From the NCBI GenBank assembly GCA_034401795.1, contig CM067369.1, forward strand, positions 140,318,496 through 140,382,495: a stretch of 64,000 nucleotides of DNA, in the 5' to 3' direction. The stretch comes from Chaetoderma sp. LZ-2023a (taxonomy: Eukaryota > Mollusca > Caudofoveata > Chaetodermatida > Chaetodermatidae). Below the pieces are notes generated by a model, which saw nothing but the letters and a program-made list of their open reading frames with translations, was not told the DNA's origin and ran no database searches. Made by a program: the position numbers and the translations under genes. Below, piece by piece: positions 55,058 through 64,000 of the stretch. Positions within the stretch are counted from its first letter, which is position 1; each line of letters opens with the position of its first letter.

Positions 55058-56346
55058 TTAGAGGAACGATTTCCTATCCGGTCCCTTGGACAAAACAAAC
55101 AAAAAATTCTTCAGATACGACTTCCCAGATCTAGTAGACCCACGCTGAGGAGGGAGAGGGCGAGTACATATCTCGTCATCATCGTCAGTGTTAGCCGCTT
55201 GTTCATCCACTTTCTGGCCTGATAGAACTGGGGCTGAACTGGCACCGCAGTGCTCTGCGCTAACTGTGGGAATACTAATTTCCGTAGAAATATCTGTCTG
55301 GGTACCGGTGTCATGAGAAATGCCCAGTCCGAGTTCTGGTGCTGGGTCGTCACTGACACAAGGTTTAAGTCGATCGAAGTGGATGACGGAGGTCAGGCCA
55401 TCTGAAGCACAGGTGCAGTAGGTCACGTCCGACGTCTTACCTACTACCACATAGGGGCCTTTCCACTGGTAACTCAGTTTACTTGGCACATTTGTAGATC
55501 GTCGTGAATCATGTACCCAAACCATGCTTCCTGCTTCATATGGATCTCCATGCACTTTCCGGTCGTGCCATGTCTTTTGCCGCCGGTGTGCAGTGGATAG
55601 TGTTTCTCTCACTAGCTCATGGGCTTGTTCTATCCTTTGCTGCAAGAGTTCGACATAGAGAGATGGTGAATTTGTATCCCCTGGTATCCGTGGCATGGCG
55701 AGGTCCAGGGGTAAGGCCAATTCACAGCCTAACATTAGCCGAGCAGGGGTGTAGCCCATGCTGGAATGTTACGAAGTGTGGTAAGCCATTAGCACATACA
55801 GGGGACATAGATCCCAATCTCTACAATCAAGGCGTGTTTCCTTAGTAAGCATCTCCACGAGAGTTCTGTTGAATCTCTCTACCATCCCGTCACTCCGGGG
55901 GTGATATGGAGTTGTCCTTGTTTTGACGATATGGAATAACTTGCAGAGCTCTGATATGAGCCGGCTCTCAAAATTACTTCCTTGATCAGAGTGCAGTTCA
56001 TAAGGCATACCAAAGCGGCAGAACACATTGCTGACCAAGACTTCTGCTATGGTGGTTCCTCCTGGTCTGACAAAGCAAATGCTTCTACCCACTTCGTAAA
56101 ATAATCTTGTAATACGAGGATATATTTATTTCCATCATCCGTCGTATTCAAGGGTCCGAGCAAGTCGATAGCCACTCGCTCCCACGGTGCACCAACAATC
56201 TCAGTTTGCGATGGTGCGATATGGTGTTGGGCAACAGCGCATCTTTGGCATGGGATACATTTGGCAACCCATGCCTTGACAATATCGCGAATCCCGATCC
56301 AGTGGAATCTCAGTTTGATACGGGCAACAGTCCTTTCCATGGCCAA
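55058..56346 (-). pseudogene. Gypsy integrase
   Basis: It would insert the DNA copy into the genome. 'VAKCIPCQRC' is the Cys pair of the N-terminal zinc domain (56047-56346). 'RVAIDLLGPLNTTDDGN' carries the first Asp, 'YELHSDQGSNFES' the second, and 'RTTPYHPRSDGMVERFNRTL' the Glu (55769-56092). The C-terminal part (55058-55759) has 'GYTPARLMLGCELALPLD' and the GPY/F-like 'LSYQWKGPYVVVGKTSD'. Damage: a frame change at 56047-56092 and an in-frame TAA at 55769. The tail from about residue 180 of the last piece is duplicated in inverted orientation at 60011. Confidence 0.9.
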
Positions 56347-56429
56347 ATGTCCAAAGTTAACTCTCGATAACTTTCCGGAACTACCAAACGGTCATTAATG
56401 TACAGAACGTTATTTATTAATTGATATTC

Positions 56430-58006
56430 TTAGAACCGTTGGTAATAATATTTAGCCGTGAGGGATAAAGGTGTCACCGATTCCTTGGGAGGACGCACCC
56501 CCTCCTGAATCCACGCGTATATATTTTGTGTCTTCACGTCTGTTGTTTGGTGGTGTCCGATTTTCTCCAGATTCCACTCTGCGCACCTCAATTCAGGGAA
56601 CTCCGTCTGTGTCATGGTGTCGGCCTCTTCGTGTTCCGCCTCCGCGCCAATTCTGCTAAGGGCATCGGCATTTCCATGCAATTTGCCGGGAATATAACGG
56701 TTAAAGTTATAGGCCTGCAGGGATTCCTGCCATCTCGCTACCTGGCCCTCCAGATTTTTAAAGTTCCCGAGCCACCGTAGTGAGGCATGGTCTGTACAGA
56801 GTGTAAAAGGGTGCCTGTACAGGAAGTGTTTATAATATTTGACGAAATGGACCGCCGCCAATAATTCTCGCTTGGTGGTTGCGTATCTTTTCTCCATTTT
56901 ATTCAGAGTACATGAACCATAACCCAACACCTGCTCTGTTCCGTCTTCGCTGACCTGAGATGGAACTGCGCCGATAGTGAAAGCTGACACATCAGTGTCT
57001 AAGATGAAATCGAGGTTTGGATTAGGGTGTGCAAGAATCGGGGCGGTCGTCAAGAGTTCCTTCAGTGCCTTGAAGGAGTCTTCACACTCACTCGTCCACT
57101 CAAAAGGTCGATCTTTCTCGGTGATCTAGTAGAGGGGTGAAGCAATCTCGCTGAAATGTCGGATATAATGGCGATAGTACTGGCATAAGCCAAGGAAACT
57201 CTGCGTTTCTGTAACCGAAGAGGGACGTGGCCACTCTGCTACTGCCTTAGTTTTTGATGGCTGTGTAGCCACTCCATCACCGGATATGACGTGTCCCAGG
57301 AACTCGACACTCTGTCTGAAGAGATGACATTTCTTTGGTTTGAGCTTCAAATTAGCCGTGCAGAATCTTGATAGCACGGTGTCTAAATTGACTACGGTTT
57401 GCTCAAACGTGGGTCCGAAGACGATTACGTCATCGATGTAGTCAATACCTGCTCAATGAGTCGTTCAAAAGGTCCGGGGGCGTTGCACAACCCATAGGGC
57501 ATCTTGCGGAATTGGAAAAGACCATCCCTACAAACGAATGCGGTCTTTTCCATATCAGCTTCATCCATGGCTACTTGCCAGTAACCGCTAGCTAAATCAA
57601 GGGTACAAAACTACTTGGCTCCGGACAAGGAATCCAAGGCCTGATCTATCCGTGGTAAGAGATAAGCATCTTTGATGCTAAGATCATTAAGGCTTCGGTA
57701 GTCAATGCAAAACCGCAAGGTTCCATCCTTTTTTCCTGCTAGCACTAGAGGGCAACATGTCATTTACATGTTGGTGTGCTTCCGCTTCTTTGTGAACGGG
57801 AAGACGTCGTATCGGTTGTCGTATGGGGAGATTATTGGCGGTATAGATCGAGTGTCGTACGAGATGAGTCTTTCCGAGATCCATATCTCCGGAGGAAAAA
57901 CTATCGCGATACTTTTGTAATAATTTCCGAATTTCTCGTTTTTGTGATTGCAATAATCCAATAGTGGCATGCAGATATAAATCGTGTAGATGCTCGGGTA
58001 AATCAT
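56430..58006 (-). pseudogene. Gypsy reverse transcriptase / RNase H
   Basis: The polymerase start (57702-57953) reads 'RDSFSSGDMDLGKTHLVRHS' and 'PIRQPIRRLPVHKEAEAHQH'. The palm lies at about 57430-57700, where the 'YIDDV' catalytic region is split by a frameshift. 57126-57377 has 'LKLKPKKCHLFRQSVEFLGH' and 'FLGLCQYYRHYIRHFS'. RNase H (56430-57053) has 'LDFILDTDVSAFTIGAV', 'YATTKRELLAAVHFVKYY' and 'LCTDHASLRWL'. An in-frame TAG at 57126 separates polymerase from RNase H. At least three disruptions make it inactive. Confidence 0.88.
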
Positions 58007-58049
58007 CAGTCAGCAGTGTTGTTGTGTCAGAAAGTGCAGGTGTTTCCAG

Positions 58050-58690
58050 TTACATTATGTCCACTAAATGGCTGCACCGTACTCCTGGTTCCAGGGTGAT
58101 GGGATCTGCAGTACCATTGAACACTCTAAAGGGTATCTTCCCTTTATCAGTGGTATCCACTATTATGCGGGGACTTGCGCATTGTGAGGCGATCATATAA
58201 TCAGTGTCGGGTTCCAGCATGGCGATGTGTGTGTTGCTTCCTAACTGTGGTGCAGTGGCCCATAGGATCCATTCCTGTCCCTGCTCAATTGTGGAAGTGC
58301 TTGATAGTATTACTGCACACATATCGTATAATGACGATGCAGGTCCGAGAGGTATCCGTCGGCCATGTATGTCGAGTTCCTGTTGTCTGCAGTGTATGAT
58401 GGCTTCACTGCCAGTGAGAAAATCAGAGCCAAGTAGGGCATCATTATGAATGGAGGCGATGACAACTCTCTGAATGAATTGCATTTCCTCTATTTGAATA
58501 ACTAGATTAACCACACCGGCCACGGGTACATCTGCTCCCGTATCCGTCTGTAGGTAAATATTTGTAGGCTTAAGGGGGGGGGGGGGGCGTTTTATGAGGT
58601 GGGATGCTCTCATACTAGCGCTGGTTAAAAAACGGTAATAGAAGCTCCCTTGTCGATGGTGGCGCTTGTAGAAACGCCACTAAACAGACA
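58050..58690 (-). pseudogene. Gypsy aspartic protease
   Basis: Above the 187-codon frame (58050-58613) the minus strand reads 'GCLFSGVSTSATIDKGASIT', followed by a stop. The active-site triplet expected as D-T/S-G is D-K-G here. Then come 'DTGADVPVAGVVNLVIQIEE' and the flap/second-half 'ASIHNDALLGSDFLTG'. The fold outline fits a retroviral-type protease that would cut the polyprotein. The changed Thr and the stop indicate loss of function. Confidence 0.7.
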
Positions 58691-58709
58691 GCCACATTTA
58701 TAGATTACT

Positions 58710-60018
58710 TTACGATGGAAGAGTTTCCAATGATGCTGTCCACAATAATGGCGGGGGAGCAGCATCACTCTGTGTATATTCCGACTGTCTCCTTATTGTG
58801 TCTCGCAATGTTGCAGGTGGCTGAGTGAGGAATGGGCCAGTTCGTCGTGAAGGTGAAGACGGAGCTCGGGGTAGCAATGGTGGTGGCGTTGTTGTCGTTT
58901 CTGTGTGAGCAGTATTAGCATAGACAGTGGTGCGTACGGGATGACAGATAAGTTCTACCTGTGCAAACCATTTCTGACAACACTTCATAGGATGTTTTGT
59001 TGAAGCACAAAAGAAACAGCATGGTTTGCATGGACGTGCGTTTTTCCGTCCATGTCGCCGCTTGCGAATCCATGGGGCGGAATGAATCGTCTCTCCCGAA
59101 TCACTACTGTCTATGGATGCGGAAGATGATGCTGATTGGGGTGGTGTTCTGCATACCACCAGGGGGCACCGAGAATCTGGTGTCTTGGTGGCGGGATGGG
59201 GTGATTTTAGAAACATGGTTTCAGCAGAGGTACCACAACCTACTACTGCCGTTTTACATAGGAAAGAAGGTTTGTCGTGTGTGGAAATAGAAGAGGATGG
59301 CCTTGCTGCGGATGGGTGATGCAATGTAGGCACGGACATATTGGAAGCTGTATATTTTGGTGTTGGTGTGAAAGCTGATTTCTGTAGATGATGGTTAGTC
59401 ACTGAGCATTGTTGCGTGAGAGCCGCGGTTGAGCCGGGACAAGGATATGGGCACCGAAGTGGCTCCGTGTAATTCGGTACCCTTAGGAGTTTGACTGTTT
59501 CTCAGGTTGCAGTGTGCTGCGGTCTGGAGCAGGTGTTGTGGAGGGAGGTCGGTTAGGACACCACTCCCTCCAATGTCCTGGCTGACCGCAGGTGTTCGGT
59601 GGTGGTGCGGTGATGGTAGTGTTTGCTGTTCTAAACTGTGTGGTGGCGAGGTTAGTGCTGAGTGTGGTTACCAAATTGGTGAGTGCGGAGATCTGTTTAT
59701 TAATCTCATCTATCCGCTCTCTCATGTTGCCGTTGTTGTTTTTGTTGCACTGATTTCCACACCCTTGGGCTCCACTGTACCCTTTTCTGTGGGCACCGGC
59801 CCTACCTCCAGGCACTTGATTCTGACTGGTCTTCTGCGTTTCTGATGGTGGTGGTGTCTGTGCTGTTGGTGTTGCTGAGCTGGGGGGGGGGGGTGAGCAC
59901 CACTGACCGGGGCGATAGCTGCACCCTCTATCTCATTGATAGGATGGAGTTGGAGCGGGTTATGTTTCTCACGCTCTAGAAAGTTCTCAATACGAACCGC
60001 GATGTTAGCCCAGAGCAC
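58710..60018 (-). pseudogene. Gypsy gag
   Basis: The structural protein is in pieces: 59722-60018 (basic, His/Gln-rich), 59483-59815 with coiled-coil-like 'RERIDEINKQISALTNLVTT' and a zinc knuckle remnant 'CGQPGHWREWC', whose first Cys is missing (Pro at that position), and 58710-59402 with a second knuckle-like 'CFFCASTKHPMKC' (C-x2-C-x4-H-x3-C). The frame changes between pieces. The N-terminus is cut at about 60010 by the inverted arm. Confidence 0.7.
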
Positions 60019-62230
60019 AGCGGTGCCAGTTCAGCCCCTCTCCTACCAAGGCAGGATTTGAGTGAATACACGACTAATGCGGAAGACGATGACGAGCCAC
60101 CTTACTCACCCTCTCCCTCCTCAGAGTGGGTCTACTGGTCTGGGAATTCGTATTTGACGACTTCTCATTTGTGCTGTCCAAGGGGAAGGATGGAAAAGTT
60201 GTTCCTCCGACCTCTATCCATTCCCATCCACTTCACGCTATTACCCCAAAAATAGAGTTACAACAAGAGGAGACTGAAGCTGCCCCAAGCCTTACTTCCT
60301 CCTGTGGGGTGGAACATGTAATAAATAGCATGGAAGTAAGTAGGCTTGATGAAGCCTTCGCCTGTTCTCCACAACAGCGAAACTGCACAACTCAGTGCAC
60401 CTCCCCTCCAAGCCCCAAAATCGCCAGACCACTCCCCTTCCAAGTCGCACACCCTCCAATAGTGACACCACCCCCCCCCCCCCCTCCAATTGGTGTCCCT
60501 AATTTCCGCACTGAGTTTGGACATCACACGTCCCATCCTTCTCACACTCCACTCGTCATCTGTTGACTGTCAATCTTCAGATATGAGAGAGTCTGCTCTT
60601 GCAGGAGGAGAAGCATCCTGCACCTCACTCACCCCGGTGGCTGGTAGCGAGCAGGGAAGCACCCTGATCAGTAGACTCTCGGCTCGATTATTCCTGGCAC
60701 TTAAAAACTATGACAGAGTACCAACCGTCGTGTAATGGGACACTAGAAGTGTAACACCAGAAAATGTGGAAAACTGGATATGGCCCACTGCACTGCATAA
60801 CCAACATCACATATAACTCCAGACTCCCCTACATCAGTCATCACTACATACAAGGACCTGGACAACATTTTCCGCCCTACACGCACTCTCTCCGCAGTCA
60901 CACAGAAACTACATATGCGCTGGAAGAACAACTTCACAAATATCATCACCCCACACCGCAAGGGATACCACATCCCTTATAAGTGACATCAACAATAACA
61001 GTAATAATAAACTACATCATCTACACGTAATACCAGATGCCTTTTTTAAGAGAGCAGGAATGGCTGTAGTCTGTCATCGGTATGCGAGTACGAGATAGGC
61101 ACAGAAGGTGAAATTCGACTATGCTCTGATTCAAGCTACGACAGCCCCCATCTTGGTCATCCTCGCTCTAAGTACCTCTGGCCCACCTTTTTGAGGCTCG
61201 GCCATTACAGAGAGAATACATTCAATGTCCGATAAAGTTATCACCGCTATCACCACAGTACCCCTTCTCCAACTGCAATAAAACTTTGACACCGTACTAC
61301 AGCGCAAGAATCATCCACAGAGAACCAGCCATGCATATCTACCACCCACACCAACACGACAGAGACACAGACACTTAGGATGGCTGCTTTACAAATCTCC
61401 ATATGACGGTATTGTAAACTGTACAACCATGGGACGCCCTTTCTAAGCTGCACTTTAATGACTAAGTTTGTGTCTAGGTGTGGTGAGACTATTCCTAACC
61501 ACAGAGGAGGATGCTTGGCAGTCTGCCCACCCAGTAAATACAGTCCTGCTTGGTGACATCAGTAACTTGTCCCCCGCAAGACATGGCTATGTTTAAACCA
61601 AACAATGAGTTACATTCAGTTAAACTGTTGTAATTTTGATTAAGAACTAACGAACTTCTACCACGCTTACAAATCATTAGCGCACAGGCTGGCAAGGCAG
61701 AATCAAAATTTAGACAGTTGATCAACCCAGAGAATTTCAAAAAATTTCTAATCTACAAATTCCGCTCAAGAATCAACATGAGCAAGAATATTCACACAAG
61801 ACACAGTAAAGGAGCACATGTTAAAAACCACGCGCAGGTAGGTACGCTGTTCTAAGTAACTGACATTTGAGAAGTGATATTTGACTTTCTGCAGCCATTA
61901 TCCATTAGTCAGCAACATTAAATAACAACACATAAACAAAATATCCTAAGTTTCTGATCAACCACGTGTTTTCCAAAACAGGTATCACGTGATCAACACA
62001 TGGCATTTTCCGGTAAATTGGATCAAAGACTATAAAGAAATGAATTAGCCTCCCGCGTAGCTACCACATGCGCGATCGAGAAGGCAAGAGGTGATGAGTC
62101 AGGGTCATAGACTGCTGACGTAATCACGCTCTCCCACATCCTCTCGGGTGTTCCAGCTTAATATTAGAAGAGGCAAGTTTATAAGTATCTAACTTGAAAA
62201 CCGTATCACTTTAATTAAAAGGTGAATAAG
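60011..62230 (+). repeat. Right arm of the long inverted repeat (second Gypsy 3' region)
   Basis: It starts within codons for the integrase tail ('EHSGASSAPLLPRQDLSE', compare EHCGASSAPVLSGQKVDE on the left), runs through the post-integrase coding region (stop at about 60735), then noncoding sequence alignable to 53890-52680 down to 'aattaaaaggtgaataag' (about 62230). It is a 5'-truncated copy of a related element in the opposite direction. Arms differ by about 25-30%, so it is not a recent duplication of the left arm. Confidence 0.75.
60126..60735 (+). pseudogene. Conserved post-integrase coding region, right copy
   Basis: Frames 60126-60566 and 60490-60735 together parallel the left copy: 'FVLSKGKDGKVVPPT', 'SSCGVEHVINSMEVSRLDEA', a Pro-rich stretch with a C run (about 60468-60485), 'LHSSSVDCQSSDMRESA' and the ending 'SRLSARLFLALKNYDRVPTV'. 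One frame change lies near the C run. The parallel with the left copy is the only evidence of function. Confidence 0.5.
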
Positions 62231-62619
62231 TAGTTCACGATTTTAATGTTGATCAGAGACCTGATTTCCTGTAAGAAAGAGATGAAGGGGAATTGGAAAT
62301 TCCAGTGAAAATCGGGAATAAGTAAACTAAAAATATACTATTATTCCAAATAATTGCTGCAAGAAAATATAAAATATACTGTTCCATTGCCGAGAAATAA
62401 TAAAATGAATATGCCCAAAACGGTTGAAATGCAGCTCTTTGGGCGCATCCATTTTCTCGCAACGAGAGCGAGAAACTGCGAGATTATGACGTCAGCTACA
62501 CACCAGCAAAATATCGGCAGCGCTTTAGATTTACATGCTTATTTCGCATTGTGAAGGCTGAATATTAATCAACCCAAATTCTGTCAGGAAAATCAGAAAA
62601 TGCCCTTATTGAATGTCCA

Positions 62620-62735
62620 TTCACAGGTCAAGCGAAGACTATTTTTGAAAATCGACTACTGGAATGGATGGTTCCTGAGGCAGTCATTCTAGTGGTAAAT
62701 TTTCAAAAATAGTCTTCTCTTGGCCTGCAAACAGA
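62620..62735. repeat. Foldback hairpin repeat, about 110 bp
   Basis: The left arm 'ggtcaagcgaagactatttt' with 'tgaaaatcgactactggaat' and the right arm 'attctagtggtaaattttca' with 'aaaatagtcttctcttggcc' are complementary over about 43 bp with a short loop. A single arm occurs at 39650-39705, showing that it is a dispersed family. Confidence 0.75.
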
Positions 62736-63856
62736 CAAACCCAACTTGCGATTGCAGAGGCCAGTTCTGGCATGAAATGCTTAAATCGCAACATGTCCGC
62801 ATATCAAGCATGGGCTTGCAGTAATAAAAACGATCATGGAAATGGTACAGCAATTAGTACTTTAATGCTTTCACACTATTGAAATCTAGAGCTATGAATC
62901 ATTTACAACGTTTACTCCCAATTTTAAATAACCACGCAGAGTGTTGAATATTCTGAATTAAATTTGCCTGGAAAGGCTGGAATTATGTTGCAGTTGCTAC
63001 CAAACAAATTACTTTCACACAACATTCAGGGTAAATTTGACACTTTTTGCTTTTCTGGCATTGAAAGAGTTAAACAATTGATCCTAATTTTAAAATTTTG
63101 ATCAATACTTACTGTCTGTTGAATATTTTGAAACTGGAATTTGACTGGAAGCAGAAGTTGCAATAGGCAGCAACAGCTTTCAGAGAAATTACTTTCAAAA
63201 TTTATTCAACTAACGTATTTTTTACGAATTTGTTGTAACTGGTTGATTGCAATGTTTGCTCCTGCCATAGATCTTTAATGTTTTTAAAATAGAATATGCC
63301 AATTTGTTTATCACAATTTAGTGCTGCAATTGTTGTCGTGATCATCAGGACACTAATTGCATTTTAATTCCCTCCAATTACTGGCAAGGTGTCAGTTGTT
63401 TAGCTAGTATGCTAATTATCCATAAGTAAATGCTGTAACATGAGCTACAAGATTTACATCCTCTGGTTACGGCTATCCTAGATCCCGTAAAGAGAGTAGG
63501 TGTGTCGGTGACGTCAGCCGCTTGGCCAAAATGGCGCCTCTATCTACTGGTTACGTTAGCCATTTAAATTGTGGATATCTTTTTTATTTGTTGGCATAAA
63601 ATTGTGCTCTTGGTCTCAAATTAATGCGGAGAATTAGTACTTTACGCCAAATACACAAAATTTCCCAGTGGAATATCCCTTTAAGTCTAAGACTTGAAGA
63701 AAGCTAGGCCCACATTGGATGCATTTTATAGGCCTATATAATTACATCTACTGTAGACTTAAGCCAAACTATCTGTGACAATCTAAAACATCAATTTTAA
63801 CAAGCATTGATTACAATATCATTTAGGGATATACATTATGCCAGCAATAAGTGGCC

Positions 63857-63920
63857 GGGGTGGGTGGGGTGGGATGGGGGTGGGGTGTGTGGGTGTGTGG
63901 GTATGTGGGTGTGTGTGTGG
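63857..63920 (+). repeat. G-quadruplex-like GT-rich tract
   Basis: Six runs of three to five G lie in 29 bases (63857-63885), separated by one or two bases. They are followed by 'gtgtgtgggtgtgtggg' repeats. Short loops predict a stable quadruplex on the plus strand. Confidence 0.8.
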
Positions 63921-64000
63921 ACTTCTCATAGGCTACGTCATTAACCTACTTGAACAAGCAAATAACACTGCATTCAGTCGCAAAAATTATGCCAAAAATA

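Larger units (their letters stand above)
52680..55257 (-). repeat. Left arm of a long inverted repeat (Gypsy 3' region)
   Basis: It matches 60011-62230 in reverse orientation, in order: 'agagcac.gcggtgccagtt' (integrase tail), 'tcctgtggggtggaacatgt', 'catctacacgtaat', 'cgcaag.atc.tccgcagagaaccagcca', 'tacaaatcattagcgcac', 'gatcaacca', and 'ttaattaaaaggtga'-type words. Identity is about 70-75% with many indels. This is the region from the integrase C-terminus through the 3' noncoding part of the element. Confidence 0.75.
55058..60010 (-). mobile_element. Ty3/Gypsy-type retrotransposon, 5'-truncated, coding region
   Basis: Minus-strand gene order is gag, protease, reverse transcriptase, RNase H, integrase, which is the Gypsy order. 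All domains are recognisable and all are damaged. The 5' end is cut at about 60010, where an inverted arm begins, so no 5' long terminal repeat is present. It lies as the 4.75-kb loop between the two inverted arms. Confidence 0.88.
62231..64000. other. Intergenic, no gene recognised
   Basis: AT-rich; the largest frames are under 70 codons and carry no domain. It contains the hairpin repeat (62620-62735) and the G-rich tract (63857-63920). Confidence 0.5.

Overview
This is a gene-poor, repeat-dense stretch of animal nuclear DNA. The best guess is a bivalve or other mollusc. The evidence is the diverged repeat of about 160 bp with a 'gaaaggggrcataactcc' core at 1340-1964 and 9150-9766, which ends in 'tagtcccccc...ggtaggggact', a pattern I associate with bivalve genomes, plus the mix of DIRS, Penelope, Gypsy, LINE, hAT and Tc1 elements. 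This assignment is an inference. There are no bacterial-style operons, rRNA, tRNA or CRISPR arrays that I can support. I recognise no conserved host gene. The only long intact unexplained reading frame is a 441-codon C2H2-like, Ser/Thr/Pro-rich protein at 50916-52241 (minus), which lies downstream of a good-looking promoter.

Layout: (1) 1-1340 has no gene and a small foldback. (2) 1965-9149 is a structurally complete but coding-dead DIRS-type tyrosine-recombinase retrotransposon (DIRS-A). It has inverted terminal repeats and an internal complementary region that reproduces the joined termini, and it sits in the mollusc-type repeat. (3) 9784-10020 is a 237-bp hAT-like MITE with an 8-bp target duplication. 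(4) 10237-12041 is an internally deleted Penelope-like element, with an unrecognised plus-strand frame (11963-12888) opposite its 5' end. (5) 13290-13850 is an AACCGCCAAAA-type low-complexity array followed by a CCAAT/TATA promoter-like block. (6) 15091-18250 has a non-autonomous hAT-like element and a minus-strand LINE carrying a second hAT relic. (7) 18262-26347 is a second DIRS element (DIRS-B), its recombinase gene split by a 5'-truncated LINE. (8) 26390-32665 is a nest of LINE pieces, two hAT copies and a truncated DIRS-C of the same family as DIRS-B. (9) 33310-38520 holds LINE fragments, one split by a Tc1 transposon. (10) 38540-47080 is mostly anonymous sequence with microsatellites, palindromic repeats, a LINE endonuclease relic and two opposed copies of a gag-like frame. 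(11) 47081-52461 has a broken frame with a CFYCGG motif, two similar minus-strand promoters, a second near-identical Tc1 and the 441-codon frame. (12) 52680-62230 is a Gypsy-type element flanked by two diverged inverted arms that both encode the integrase C-terminus and a conserved post-integrase region. (13) 62230-64000 has a hairpin repeat and a G-quadruplex-like tract, and no gene.

How the parts relate: almost everything is a selfish element or a relic, and the nesting gives relative ages. LINEs are older than the hAT and Tc1 copies that interrupt them. DIRS-B is older than the LINE in its recombinase gene. The two Tc1 copies are almost identical and are the youngest insertions. The most informative structures are the DIRS termini and internal complementary regions, the inverted Gypsy pair with its conserved extra coding region, and the CRE/HSE/TATA promoters at 47.7 and 52.4 kb.
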